From Fretibacterium sp. OH1220_COT-178 (lineage in GTDB: Bacteria; Synergistota; Synergistia; Synergistales; Aminobacteriaceae), in the NCBI RefSeq assembly GCF_003860125.1, contig NZ_RQYL01000009.1:1-64000 (forward strand): DNA of 64,000 nucleotides, written 5' to 3'. Each line of letters starts with the position of its first letter. Position 1 is the first letter of the stretch. Made by a program: the position numbers and the translations under genes. Under the pieces are notes generated by a model. That model did no database searches. It saw nothing but the letters and a program-made list of their open reading frames with translations, and had not been told where the DNA came from. Positions 25,301 to 32,581 of the stretch are shown piece after piece.

Positions 25301-26476
25301 GGTGACGTACATCCGGATGTCCCGGTGACGGGCCTGCGTGTGGAGCCGGAGTCCGCGGACCTGAAGGTGGGTGAAAGGCTGAGCCTGAGGGCCGTCCTGA
25401 GCCCGTCGAACGCCTCGGACAAGCGCGTGGTCTGGTCCGTCTCCAATCCTTCGGTCGTCTCTGCGGACGCCTCCGGCAACGTTCTGGCCCTGTCGGAGGG
25501 CGTCGCGCTGGTGCGGGCCGTCTGCTCCGTGACGGTCAGGAAGAAGAGCGGGGGCGGCGGAACGCCCGAGGAGCAGGCCTGGTACCGCGAGCGTTATCCG
25601 GGTCGCAACGTCATGATCGCGCCGGACGGCGACAGCGAGCTGCTCGGTACGGACGGGTCGGACGTCCTGGTCGGGAACGGCGGCGACAACTGGCTGGAGG
25701 GCAAGGAGGGCGACGACGTCTACGTCCAGAACCTGGGTGGCGGGCACGACACGATCTCCAACCGGAGCGGCGGGGCGAACGACGTGGACGAACTGCACTT
25801 CGGCCCCGGTATCATCCCGGAGACGGTGCGTCCCCACCGTAAGGCCGGCGACCTGGTCTTCTCGCTGCCCGACGAGAGGGGCGAGGAGTCGTCCAGCACG
25901 ACCGTCGAGGACTGGTATCGGGACGCGGGGGCGCGCCTGGACCGGATCGTCTTCATGGACGGCACGGTCTGGAGTGCGGAGGACGCGGAGAGACGTGCGG
26001 AGCAGCCGCCCGTGGCGCAGAAGGGCGGCAGCGGTGTGGACCGTATGAAGACGCGCAGCGGGAAGAAGGACACGGTCGTCCTCTACGGCATGGAGGGGGA
26101 CGACCGCCTGAAGAACGGCAAGGGGGACGACGTGTTCGTCGGGGGTCCCGGCGACGACTTCATCCAGTCCTGGAGCCTTCTGGGGGGCAGGTCGCACAAG
26201 ACCTTCCTCTGGAACCGCGGGGACGGTCACGACACGGTGGACTTCTACTTCTTCGGGCAAAAGACGGGCCAGCGCCGCGGCTTTCTGCGCCTGGGCCTTG
26301 GGATAGTGCCGGGCGAGGTGAGTCTGGAGCGCCGCGGGAGCGGAGTGAAGGTGAACCTGCCGGGAGGGAGCGTGACGTTCCGGAAGGCGCGCTGGTTCAC
26401 GGGATTCCACCACCCGGACGCGATCGTCTTTGCGGACGGCACGACCTGGCGCTGGAAGGACGTCGCCCCCAAATAA
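22376..26476 (+). CDS. Large secreted C10 (streptopain-like) cysteine protease with BIG2 and RTX-type calcium-binding repeats
   Basis: A protein of 1366 residues. It has a Sec signal peptide (RKILRGLCAVAFVCILLIPG), a Spi-type propeptide (HGNPGYYVALMEP, DDAFEPILAFG), then a peptidase C10 domain with Cys236 in HYLVGCTALCAGKLLHHF and His414 in WAGHSFIVDGYGYDS. A middle domain of about 500-950 contains FNKLAEFVHNGGTAYIEADS, resembling ThuA/GATase-like folds. A BIG2 Ig-like domain lies near 981-1060 (VTGLRVEPESADLKVGERLS). Glycine-Asp nonapeptides follow near 1085-1110 (GTDGSDVLVGNGGDNWLEG) and 1239-1262 (GMEGDDRLKNGKGDD). It ends in an HCBP-related tail (IVFADGTTWRWKDV). An ATG is used rather than the adjacent GTG at 22373. 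Likely a secreted, calcium-stabilised virulence- or nutrition-type protease. The module 1 copy is deleted internally. Confidence 0.85.
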   Translation: MRKILRGLCAVAFVCILLIPGGDDKAWGAFVNIRQARNVATSWILKDSNPMKNGMGHKVREVLVYSGGIHGNPGYYVALMEPAGWMIIPADDAFEPILAFGNDLMTREAYEQSPLFRLVRVDAPRLHQRATATSRPIGGEDIPEAKRLEREDRWNYLARTAISGGRLVFLLREGGVRQDHYQKDSFADTVIPPLLDGNRWEQGTLKQYKDNGFTGKQISFYDAHTEWGGRHYLVGCTALCAGKLLHHFRFGQPDTGTAVEIQVDGQPLEATPMGGTRPDGSYRWDIMVTSPDYDVWKPLLESQNPEALAARDEIARLLYDCGVLLGSHYQWNNALDAPLETTIQGERLDPMLVGIGYRVDSFTYDRLAHFASSDFDAFGALAKTNLNFDMPFILLGEMDISALVGSQDPVWAGHSFIVDGYGYDSYKPFYGGKIAYYHAKWDLDYIKSFWDMRGLWFDLSRDTVKLLFGPLRNIILTANIAPQHHLSPLRELLGGRIWVGETPFAGVSVDIEMKDGGNASGTPQIFSSITGEKGTFVLPISPGLKAASVKLTSNTMTMKLDNADILPLIQKNVKEQELECETTIDSLDVLKGTGVRAQVGNRWWGDIVLEQALVSGVTDTMKKGVSRFNVPMPSAFPKQALNWDFRGLSAVYVSAFPYSHLAYQAWFGQFFNKLAEFVHNGGTAYIEADSWMAAALIARRAGVNLTFYDASELPLYYGGDIRKIFPKGDLRSAVGKDWVSIPYKPYEVGSGGPLIKTLDGTRLLSTVEVTLFTGQDAYTRIYPAAVSFPYGQGMVYYTGFPVPDIPSAASAALRRNNRAPSPAGAVAEWFLSKPLANAERMSAMRSAGIPNAKIVGRSDGTVSRAKSLGVLVELPASEDVTVAAQMSRLGMKGAGSVSSDAASRRWTASLSAPDGRVHAVRTTSGDVLSFSVVSGDNVGGEWLVRLDASSGYPEGNLFVVTAALGLKHLGGTPGSGDVHPDVPVTGLRVEPESADLKVGERLSLRAVLSPSNASDKRVVWSVSNPSVVSADASGNVLALSEGVALVRAVCSVTVRKKSGGGGTPEEQAWYRERYPGRNVMIAPDGDSELLGTDGSDVLVGNGGDNWLEGKEGDDVYVQNLGGGHDTISNRSGGANDVDELHFGPGIIPETVRPHRKAGDLVFSLPDERGEESSSTTVEDWYRDAGARLDRIVFMDGTVWSAEDAERRAEQPPVAQKGGSGVDRMKTRSGKKDTVVLYGMEGDDRLKNGKGDDVFVGGPGDDFIQSWSLLGGRSHKTFLWNRGDGHDTVDFYFFGQKTGQRRGFLRLGLGIVPGEVSLERRGSGVKVNLPGGSVTFRKARWFTGFHHPDAIVFADGTTWRWKDVAPK

Positions 26477-26533
26477 ACGCAGGCTTATGGCCGGAAAAAT
26501 CAGAGTGGGTGAATTTGCGCGACGACATCGATC

Positions 26534-26562
26534 TTGACACTCGCGAAAGAACGTAATAAAAT
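26534..26562 (+). promoter_or_regulatory. Strong sigma70-type promoter
   Basis: TTGACA (26534-26539), a 17-base spacer, then TAAAAT (26557-26562). It lies 53 bases before the leader ORF and is the best promoter seen in the window. Confidence 0.75.
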
Positions 26563-26614
26563 CTGCTGAATCAAAAAAGCGTGAGGCACATCGGTCGTGG
26601 AGGAGGAATACGTT

Positions 26615-26716
26615 ATGGCTGCAGTTCAGACGGTTTTATCGTGCGCTCTTCATGCCGGACGGTTCTCCTTTACCGGCGCGGATCCTCTTCAGGGGATCTG
26701 CGCGGGGCACGCATGA
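26615..26716 (+). CDS. 33-residue leader ORF before paaK
   Basis: GGAGGAGGAA stands at proper distance before ATG, giving MAAVQTVLSCALHAGRFSFT and thirteen more residues, ending CAGHA. It lies between a consensus promoter and a strong terminator that precede paaK. That layout suggests an attenuation leader or an sRNA-type short transcript. No run of one amino acid codes for an obvious effector (one Phe pair region, two Cys, two His). It could also be a small functional protein. Homologues were not searched. Confidence 0.45.
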   Translation: MAAVQTVLSCALHAGRFSFTGADPLQGICAGHA

Positions 26717-26758
26717 TCTGAACCGTCAGCATTCACGCGCCGCGTAAATTCCATTGAA

Positions 26759-26796
26759 GCAGGGTCCGCAGTTTTCGAGCGGGCCCTGCTTTTTTG
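26759..26796 (+). terminator. Intrinsic terminator between leader ORF and paaK (possible attenuator)
   Basis: GCAGGGTCCGC pairs with GCGGGCCCTGC (one G-U pair) around a nine-base loop, then TTTTTT. It ends about 60 bases before the paaK start, so readthrough or antitermination is needed for paaK expression from the promoter at 26534. Confidence 0.9.
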
Positions 26797-26856
26797 TTTG
26801 TTTTTGTGTTCGGCCTTTGGAGAAGCGGAATAGACCATGGAAGGGGAATGAGGCAG

Positions 26857-28161
26857 ATGGGGAAGAAGTATTACAGGGAGGACGTCGAATGCGCTCCGCG
26901 CGGGGAGATATCGAAATGGCAGAGCGAAGGCCTCGTCAAGAGCGTCAGGAACGCCTATGAGAACTCCGGGTACTACCGGGAGAAGATGAGGGTGCACGGG
27001 GTGAAGCCCTCCGACATCAACGGCATCGAGGACATCGGCAGGCTGCCGTTCGTCTCGAAGGACGACCTGCGCGAGGCCTATCCCTACGGTCTGCTCTGCC
27101 GCCCGCTCTCCGAGTGCGTGCGCATCCACTCGACGAGCGGTACGACCGGCAAGCGCGTCATCGCGTTCTACACCCGGCGCGACATCGACGTATGGGAGGA
27201 CTGCTGCGCGCGCGCCATCGCCGCGGCCGGCGGAACGGCGGACGACGTCGTGCAGGTCGCCTACGGCTACGGGCTCTTTACCGGCGGCGCGGGGCTCAAC
27301 GGCGGCTCGCACAAGCTCGGCTCGCTGACGCTGCCCATGTCCTCCGGCTCGACCGATCGCCAGATCCAGTTCATGCAGGATCTGGGAACGACGATTCTCT
27401 GCTGCACTCCGTCGTACGCCGCGTACCTCGGCGAGACGGTCGCCGAAAGGGGCCTCAAGGGGACCCTGAAACTGAAGGCCGGCATCTTCGGGGCGGAGGC
27501 CTGGAGCGAGGAGATGCGGCGGGACATCGAGGAGAAGCTCGGCATCAAGGCCTACGACATCTACGGCCTGACCGAGCTCGAGGGGCCCGGCGTCAGCTAC
27601 GAATGCGAGGAGCAGCGCGGCATGCACGTCTGCGAGGATCAGTTCATCGCGGAGATCGTGGACCCGGATACGGGCTCGCCGATGCCGGACGGCGAGAAGG
27701 GGGAGCTGGTCTTCACGTCGCTCAACAAAGAGGCGTTCCCGATGATTCGGTACCGCACGCGCGACATCTGCGTGCTTTCGCGTGAGAAATGCTCCTGCGG
27801 ACGCACCCACGTGCGCATGCAGAAGCCGATGGGGCGCAGCGACGACATGCTCATCATCAAGGGCGTCAACGTCTTCCCGTCGCAGATCGAGACGGTGCTG
27901 ATCAACAACGGCTACTCGCCGAACTACCAGCTTGTGGTCGACCGGGTCAACAACGCCGATACGCTGGAGATCAACGTCGAAATGAATCAGGAGATGTTCA
28001 GCGACACGCTTGGCGAGATATCGGCGCACGAAAAGAAGCTTGTGGGCGCGCTGAGGGGCTTTCTTGGGATCTACGCGAAGGTGCGCCTCGTCTCGCCCAA
28101 GAGCATCGAACGCAGCGAGGGCAAGGCGAAGCGCGTGATCGACAGGCGAAAATTATATTAA
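26857..28161 (+). CDS. paaK: Phenylacetate-CoA ligase family enzyme (PaaK type)
   Basis: About 434 residues of the ANL adenylate-forming superfamily. The P-loop-like motif is STSGTTGKRVIAFYT, the family YGxG-type motif is YGYGLFTGGAG, adenine-site residues are in AYDIYGLTELEGPG, and Arg in MIRYRTRDIC and the catalytic Lys region near KRVIDRRK follow. KCSCGRTHVRM is the usual zinc-like loop. It would activate an aryl acid (phenylacetate, indole- or hydroxyphenyl-acetate) to its CoA ester, with ATP giving AMP. In amino-acid fermenters it often partners indolepyruvate oxidoreductase; none is visible here. Start 26857 was preferred over 26848 for spacing to AAGGGGA. Confidence 0.92.
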   Translation: MGKKYYREDVECAPRGEISKWQSEGLVKSVRNAYENSGYYREKMRVHGVKPSDINGIEDIGRLPFVSKDDLREAYPYGLLCRPLSECVRIHSTSGTTGKRVIAFYTRRDIDVWEDCCARAIAAAGGTADDVVQVAYGYGLFTGGAGLNGGSHKLGSLTLPMSSGSTDRQIQFMQDLGTTILCCTPSYAAYLGETVAERGLKGTLKLKAGIFGAEAWSEEMRRDIEEKLGIKAYDIYGLTELEGPGVSYECEEQRGMHVCEDQFIAEIVDPDTGSPMPDGEKGELVFTSLNKEAFPMIRYRTRDICVLSREKCSCGRTHVRMQKPMGRSDDMLIIKGVNVFPSQIETVLINNGYSPNYQLVVDRVNNADTLEINVEMNQEMFSDTLGEISAHEKKLVGALRGFLGIYAKVRLVSPKSIERSEGKAKRVIDRRKLY

Positions 28162-28181
28162 AATTCGGGGAGGAGACCATC

Positions 28182-28637
28182 ATGAAGGGGGAAAAGACAA
28201 TGGCGGTCAAACAGATTTCCGTCTTTTTGGAGAACAGGCCGGGCAAGCTGGCGGAGTTCGTGGAACTTCTGAGGGGGCACGGAATCGATATGCGGGCCCT
28301 CTCCGTTGCGGAGGCGGCAGACTTCGGCGTCCTGCGCACGATAGTCAGCGACCCCGAAAAGGCGCAGCGCGTCCTCGCCAAGGCCGGGTTCATCTCGGCG
28401 GTGACCCCGGTGCTTGCGGTCGCCGTGTCCGACGAACCGGGCGCTCTTTACAACATCCTCGAGATACTGAAGGGCGCCGAGATCAATCTCGAGTACTGCT
28501 ATGCGTTCACCACGCGCAAAGATGAGGGCGCGTACATGGTCTTCCGCGTCGCCGACGACCGCATCCCCGAGACCGCCGAGCTTCTGGGGCGAAACGGGAT
28601 AAGGACGATCGCCCAGGAGGACATTTACGGCCTGTAG
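28182..28637 (+). CDS. Double ACT-domain amino-acid-binding protein
   Basis: A protein of 151 residues with two ACT domains: ISVFLENRPGKLAEFVELLR (first) and VAVSDEPGALYNILEILKG (second), the second of which carries the pairing ExxG-type ligand turn. This PaaK-ACT gene pair is common in anaerobes that ferment aromatic amino acids. The protein probably senses an amino acid and controls the ligase or transcription. It starts 21 bases after paaK with GGGGAGGAG; an in-frame ATG at 28200 is an alternative. A shared hairpin ends the transcript. Confidence 0.9.
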   Translation: MKGEKTMAVKQISVFLENRPGKLAEFVELLRGHGIDMRALSVAEAADFGVLRTIVSDPEKAQRVLAKAGFISAVTPVLAVAVSDEPGALYNILEILKGAEINLEYCYAFTTRKDEGAYMVFRVADDRIPETAELLGRNGIRTIAQEDIYGL

Positions 28638-28656
28638 GGGGAGGCGGCAGCGACAT

Positions 28657-28695
28657 CGGCGTTTTCGGCGATCGCCGGGGAAACGCCGAAAAACG
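28657..28695. terminator. Probable bidirectional hairpin between converging genes
   Basis: GTTTTCGGCG and CGCCGAAAAAC can pair around a roughly 12-base loop between the ACT gene and the opposing response regulator gene. It has T-rich stem ends on both strands. Confidence 0.6.
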
Positions 28696-28702
28696 GGCTT
28701 CC

Positions 28703-29353
28703 TCAGCTCAGGTCGAGGTATCCCTCGCGGATCGCGTAGCGGGTCAGCTCGGCCATGCTGTTGCATCCCACCTTGTCCATGATGCGCCGCCGGTGCGTGT
28801 CGACGGTGTTCTTGCTGATGTCGAGCCGCGCGGCGATCTGCTTGGCGTTCAGGCCCTTGACGAGCAGCCTCAGAACATCCCGCTCGCGGTCGGAAAGGGG
28901 ACAGGCGGACGAGTTCTCCTCCACCTGCAGCAGGCGCAGGTAGTCCTCGATCAACGGGGGCAGTACCGAGGGGGTCAGATAGTACTGCCCCGTCATGACG
29001 GCATGAATGGCCTTGTAAAGTTCGTCGGAGGCGCATTCCTTGAGGATGTAGCCCCGGGCCCCGGCCTTGAGGCTCTCGACGATGAGTTCGCGGTCGCTGT
29101 GCATGGACAGGACCAGGACCCTGACCTCGGGAAAGTTCTCGCCGATCTGATGGGTCGCGTGTATCCCGTTGAGGCGCGGCATGGTCATGTCCATCACGAC
29201 GACGTCCGGTTTCATCCGCTCCGTCAGCTCCAGGGCCTCCAGCCCATCCCGGGCCTGTCCGACCAGCTCGATGTCGGAAACCTTGAGGATCAGTTCCTTC
29301 AGGCCCTCGAGAAAAAGCTCGTGATCGTCGGCGAGAAGCACGCGGATGCTCAT
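28703..29353 (-). CDS. NarL/FixJ-type response regulator
   Basis: This 216-residue protein has a receiver domain (phosphoacceptor Asp55 in VVVMDMTMPRLNG, acidic pair ADDHE at the start, Lys in GYILKECAS) and a C-terminal LuxR-type helix-turn-helix (SDRERDVLRLLVKGLNAKQI and ISKNTVDTHRRRIMDKVG). Its ATG overlaps the stop of the kinase gene (ATGA), so it is its cognate regulator. Target genes are not evident; the nearest candidates are paaK/ACT downstream in opposite orientation. Confidence 0.95.
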   Translation of the reverse strand: MSIRVLLADDHELFLEGLKELILKVSDIELVGQARDGLEALELTERMKPDVVVMDMTMPRLNGIHATHQIGENFPEVRVLVLSMHSDRELIVESLKAGARGYILKECASDELYKAIHAVMTGQYYLTPSVLPPLIEDYLRLLQVEENSSACPLSDRERDVLRLLVKGLNAKQIAARLDISKNTVDTHRRRIMDKVGCNSMAELTRYAIREGYLDLS

Positions 29354-30438
29354 TTGAACCCTCCATTCCTCAGCTTCAGCGGACAGGACATCGCCACGGT
29401 CGCGCCTCTGCCCGGTACGGAGACGATCTGAACGCTGCCGCCGATGGCCTGAAGGCGTTCCCGGATGCTGAAGAGGCCGAAGCCCTTCGCGGCTCTGGCG
29501 AGGGCGGCGTCCTCCAGGCTGAAGCCCGCATCGAACCCTCGTCCGTCGTCCTCGACGGCGACCATGATCTTTCCCGGGCCGCGATTGACGATGATGGTGA
29601 CCCGAGCCGCCCCGGAGTGCTTGATCGCGTTGAGCAGCAGCTCGCGGGTCATGCGGTACAGGATGACGCAGATGGCGTCGTCGGCGTTGAACTCCCCGAT
29701 GGTCCCCCGGGAGCGCAGGCTCCATTTGATGCCCTGCGGTTCGAGCAGGGACTTTGCCAGCGCTTCGAGCGCCGGATTGAGCCCCACCTCCTTGAGGACG
29801 GGCGGGCTCAGCTCGAAGATCAGGCTGCGGCTTTGGGAGATGAGGCGCTCGGTGGCGAGGGTCAGCAGCCCGATTTTCCTCCGGACGTCGGGCGGCAGGT
29901 CGCGGCCCGCGAGGTCGCGGAGCATTTTGAGCTGGACGACGAGCTCGTAGCCGATGCGGTCGTGGAGGTCCGAGGCGATGGCCCGGCGCGTGTTCTCCTC
30001 GCTGAGCGTGAGTTGGGCGGCCAGCGCGCGCAGTTCCTCCTGCTTGCGCTTGAGCGCGTCGTCCGAGGCCTTCCATTCCGTCTTGTCCATGAAGATCACG
30101 GCGGCCCGCCTCCGGGGCAGGGGAAAGGCGATCGCCTCGAGGTATCTGCCCGCGTCCCGGCTCTCGCCCTCGCAATGGATCGTGTGTCCCAGACGGAGGC
30201 AGTCGACGATGATCCGCGACCAGCATGCCTCCGCCTCCGGCCAGACGTCGAGGAAGTTGCGCCCCACGATGTCCCGCTTTACGATCCTCATCACCCGCTC
30301 GTAGGCGGGGTTGACGTCCACGAAGAAGATCCTGTCGGCGTTCGGAACCTCGCGGGACTCGCCCTCGACGCGGTAAAGCGCGATGGGGTCGAACACCCGC
30401 TCGAAAAAAATCTGGTACGAAAAACGATCTTCCTGCAT
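29350..30438 (-). CDS. PAS-domain sensor histidine kinase of the NarX/DesK (HisKA_3) class
   Basis: Starting at MQEDRFSYQIFFERVFDPIA (GGAGGT five bases upstream), the 362-residue protein has no membrane helix and is therefore a cytosolic sensor. Residues 1-125 form a PAS domain (FFVDVNPAYERVMRI). His159 in ASDLHDRIGYELV is the phosphoacceptor of the HisKA_3 domain. The ATP-binding domain shows ELLLNAIKHSGA, DDGRGFD and GFGLFSIRERLQAIGG. A longer frame to 30696 exists but its extra part contains a duplicated piece of the PAS end and lacks a ribosome site. Confidence 0.92.
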   Translation of the reverse strand: MQEDRFSYQIFFERVFDPIALYRVEGESREVPNADRIFFVDVNPAYERVMRIVKRDIVGRNFLDVWPEAEACWSRIIVDCLRLGHTIHCEGESRDAGRYLEAIAFPLPRRRAAVIFMDKTEWKASDDALKRKQEELRALAAQLTLSEENTRRAIASDLHDRIGYELVVQLKMLRDLAGRDLPPDVRRKIGLLTLATERLISQSRSLIFELSPPVLKEVGLNPALEALAKSLLEPQGIKWSLRSRGTIGEFNADDAICVILYRMTRELLLNAIKHSGAARVTIIVNRGPGKIMVAVEDDGRGFDAGFSLEDAALARAAKGFGLFSIRERLQAIGGSVQIVSVPGRGATVAMSCPLKLRNGGFK

Positions 30439-30535
30439 CTCGGACCTCCAGGCGATCTTTCGCCGTCGTCTCATCGCTTCCATCATACACCCATCCCTGG
30501 CGAATTCAGGACGCAGCCCCGGGCCCCGGCCGTCG

Positions 30536-30600
30536 TCCGAGGGCCTCCAGCCCGTCTTGTCCATGAGGATCGCGGCGGCCCGCCTCAGGATCCTCCACCG
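30536..30600 (-). repeat. Duplicated fragment of the kinase PAS-domain end
   Basis: This stretch repeats 30058-30118 imperfectly. Both read through CCGTCTTGTCCATGA and CGCGGCGGCCCGCCT/CACGGCGGCCCGCCT, and on the minus strand both can encode RRAAxIxMDKTxWxxSDD. It lies upstream of the kinase start, suggesting that an earlier kinase copy stood here. The remainder of 30439-30690 holds nothing else recognisable. Confidence 0.7.
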
Positions 30601-30679
30601 CCTTCTTGACAGACCTCGGGACTTTTTGTTAGAGTTGCCGCGGTTCGATTGCATGCGGGGCCCGACGACGGGACCCGCG

Positions 30680-30760
30680 GAGAGGAGGATTGCCATGCGT
30701 GGGACGGTGACGTGAGCCGTTGCGGACGGTGCACGGGGTGCATTGCGTCGTCGCGCGGCC
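30680..30760 (+). other. Leader-like overlapping mini-ORFs with a CTGC Cys motif (second copy)
   Basis: GGAGGATT precedes ATG 30695, which opens a six-codon ORF (MRGTVT). Its TGA overlaps a GTG at 30712 whose frame reads SRCGRCTGCIASS. The same layout stands at 11159-11105 on the other strand. The core TGCACGGGGTGCA is a perfect interrupted palindrome (TGCAC-GGG-GTGCA). The frame runs to 30897. The ABC ATPase gene starts about 275 bases further on. Between them are only T- and C-rich tracts. Confidence 0.35.
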
Positions 30761-31034
30761 GCGCATGGAAGGATCCGGACTCTCCCCCCTCTCTTGCCCT
30801 AACCCCCTTTCGCGGGTGGGGCTCGCTTGGGCGCATCGCCCGCAGCGGAGATATTTTCCCTTCCATTTTTTCCTGCCTTTTGCTTTCGGCCCGCTGACGG
30901 CCCTCCCTTTTTCCTCGCACTGAGACGAACGCCGGAGTCTCCGCGGGTGTCCTTGCCCGTGGAGCGTCGTGAAGGCCGCGCACAGCGTCCGAAAGGTGCC
31001 TTGTGCGCTCCTGGTTTTTGTCATAAGGGCAGCC

Positions 31035-31775
31035 ATGATCAAAATACGGGACATCAGAAAATCGTTTGGTTCCCTTGAGGTCCTCAGGGGGATCGATCTG
31101 GACGTCGGGGCCGGAGAGGTCATCTCCATCATCGGCCCTTCGGGGACGGGAAAATCCACGTTCCTGAGATGCGTCAATTACCTCGAGGAGCCCGAGGAGG
31201 GCACGATCGTCTTCGACGACGGCAAGGTCTTCGACTTCTCGCAGCTCGGAGGGGAGCTCGTCTATGAGCTTCGTTCCCACAGCTCCATGGTCTTTCAGAA
31301 TTTTTCCCTGTTCGCGAATCTGACGGCGGGGGAGAATATCGCCCTGCACCTTCGGAAGGTCAAGAAGTGGAGGGGGGACGAGGTGGAGGAGCGTGTCGCC
31401 GGGCTCCTGCGGACCATGGGGCTGGAGGACAAGAGGGACAATTACCCGCGCCAGTTGTCCGGAGGGCAGCAGCAGCGCATCGCGATAGCTCGGGCGATGG
31501 CGATCGAACCGGAGATCATGCTGTTTGACGAGCCCACGTCGTCCCTGGATCCGGAGCTCGTCAAATACGTCCTGGGAGTCATCCGGAAGCTGGCGGAGGG
31601 CAACCAGACCATGCTGATCGTAACGCACGAGATGAAGTTCGCCCAGGAGGTCTCGGACCGGGTGGTCTTCATGGAGGGAGGGAGGATTCTGGAGGAAGGA
31701 GATCCCAAGGACATTTTCGAGCGCCCGAGGCACGACAGGATCAAGGAATTTCTGGATTTGGTGAGGGAGAGTTGA
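31035..31775 (+). CDS. Polar amino-acid ABC importer ATP-binding protein (GlnQ/HisP type)
   Basis: A 246-residue ATPase starting MIKIRDIRKSFGSLEVLRGI (22 codons inside the longest frame; AAGGGCAGCC precedes this ATG). It has Walker A GPSGTGKST, Q-loop MVFQNFSLFANLT, signature LSGGQQQRIAIARAM, Walker B IMLFDEPTSSLDPELV and VTHEMKFAQEVSDRV, the latter typical of polar amino-acid systems. It heads a three-gene operon with a binding protein and a single permease, so the permease probably acts as a homodimer. Confidence 0.93.
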   Translation: MIKIRDIRKSFGSLEVLRGIDLDVGAGEVISIIGPSGTGKSTFLRCVNYLEEPEEGTIVFDDGKVFDFSQLGGELVYELRSHSSMVFQNFSLFANLTAGENIALHLRKVKKWRGDEVEERVAGLLRTMGLEDKRDNYPRQLSGGQQQRIAIARAMAIEPEIMLFDEPTSSLDPELVKYVLGVIRKLAEGNQTMLIVTHEMKFAQEVSDRVVFMEGGRILEEGDPKDIFERPRHDRIKEFLDLVRES

Positions 31776-31776
31776 A

Positions 31777-32556
31777 GTGAACATGAAGAAGACAGCGTTG
31801 GTGCTATCCGTTCTGGCCGTATTTTTTGCTTCGTGCGCTTATGGGGCCCCGTCGGAGAAGAGGACGTTGAGGGTGGGCATGGACGGGTCGACGTCCGGCT
31901 TTTCGGTCCTGAACGACAAGGGAGAGCTGGAGGGCTTCGAGGTCGACGTCTGGAGGGAGATCGCCAAGAGGAACGGCTGCGAGGTCAAGTTCGAGCAGAT
32001 GCCGTTCTCGAGCCTGCTGGGGATGATCTCGGACGGGCGCCTGGATACGGTCGCCAACACGTTGGCCCCCACGGAGAAGCGGAAGGAGACCTACAACTTC
32101 AGCATCCCCTACCTCTATGACGAGCAGAACCTGATGTCGGCCCCCTCGGTGCAGGCCAAGACGTTCAAGGACCTCGACGGGATGAGCATCGGGATGGTCC
32201 CCGGCTCCGTCGACGAGGAGTTCGTCGAAAAGATCCAGAGGGAGAACAACATCACGGTCAAGAAGGTCTATTTCGACGATACCGCCATACAGGATGTCGT
32301 GATGGGGAAGGTCGACGCCTGCGTTCAGTCCCAGACCATCGCCATCGAGGCCATTCAGCGCTTCGGGGCGGACAAGATCAAGGTGCTGATCGGCAGCGGG
32401 ATCTATTTCGAGAGCGCCTATCCCTTCGCCAAGACCCCCGAGGGCGACGCCTTGAGGGAGATGACCGACAAGACGCTCACGGCCATGAAGGAGGACGGAA
32501 CCCTCAAGAGCATTTCCGAGAAGTGGTTCGACTTCGACTTTACCGTCAAGCACTGA
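31777..32556 (+). CDS. Amino-acid ABC transporter substrate-binding protein (family 3)
   Basis: A 259-residue protein with a signal peptide or lipobox (ALVLSVLAVFFASC). Family-3 hallmarks are LRVGMDGSTSGFSVLN, GELEGFEVDVWREIAKRNG, VKFEQMPFSSLLGMISDGRL and VANTLAPTEKRKETYNFS. Arg of TEKRKE (ligand carboxylate) is present, in keeping with an amino-acid ligand. GTG 31777 and ATG 31783 are both acceptable starts after GAGGGAGAG. Confidence 0.93.
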   Translation: MNMKKTALVLSVLAVFFASCAYGAPSEKRTLRVGMDGSTSGFSVLNDKGELEGFEVDVWREIAKRNGCEVKFEQMPFSSLLGMISDGRLDTVANTLAPTEKRKETYNFSIPYLYDEQNLMSAPSVQAKTFKDLDGMSIGMVPGSVDEEFVEKIQRENNITVKKVYFDDTAIQDVVMGKVDACVQSQTIAIEAIQRFGADKIKVLIGSGIYFESAYPFAKTPEGDALREMTDKTLTAMKEDGTLKSISEKWFDFDFTVKH

Positions 32557-32581
32557 GGCCCCGGCCCGAGGGGACCGAAGC

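Noticed and set aside
23771-26413. 880-codon frame opposite the C10-RTX protease
   Set aside because: Antisense shadow of the protease; rich in Arg, Val, His and lacking any start context or domain.
26759-26796. T-box-like reading of the leader before paaK
   Set aside because: GAAGCAGGGTCCGC looks a little like a T-box sequence, but the GGGTGGNACC core and specifier stem are absent; it is explained by the terminator stem.
30439-30696. N-terminal extension of the histidine kinase
   Set aside because: No ribosome site, odd Arg-rich residues and a duplicated PAS fragment; GGAGGT before 30438 fits the shorter start.
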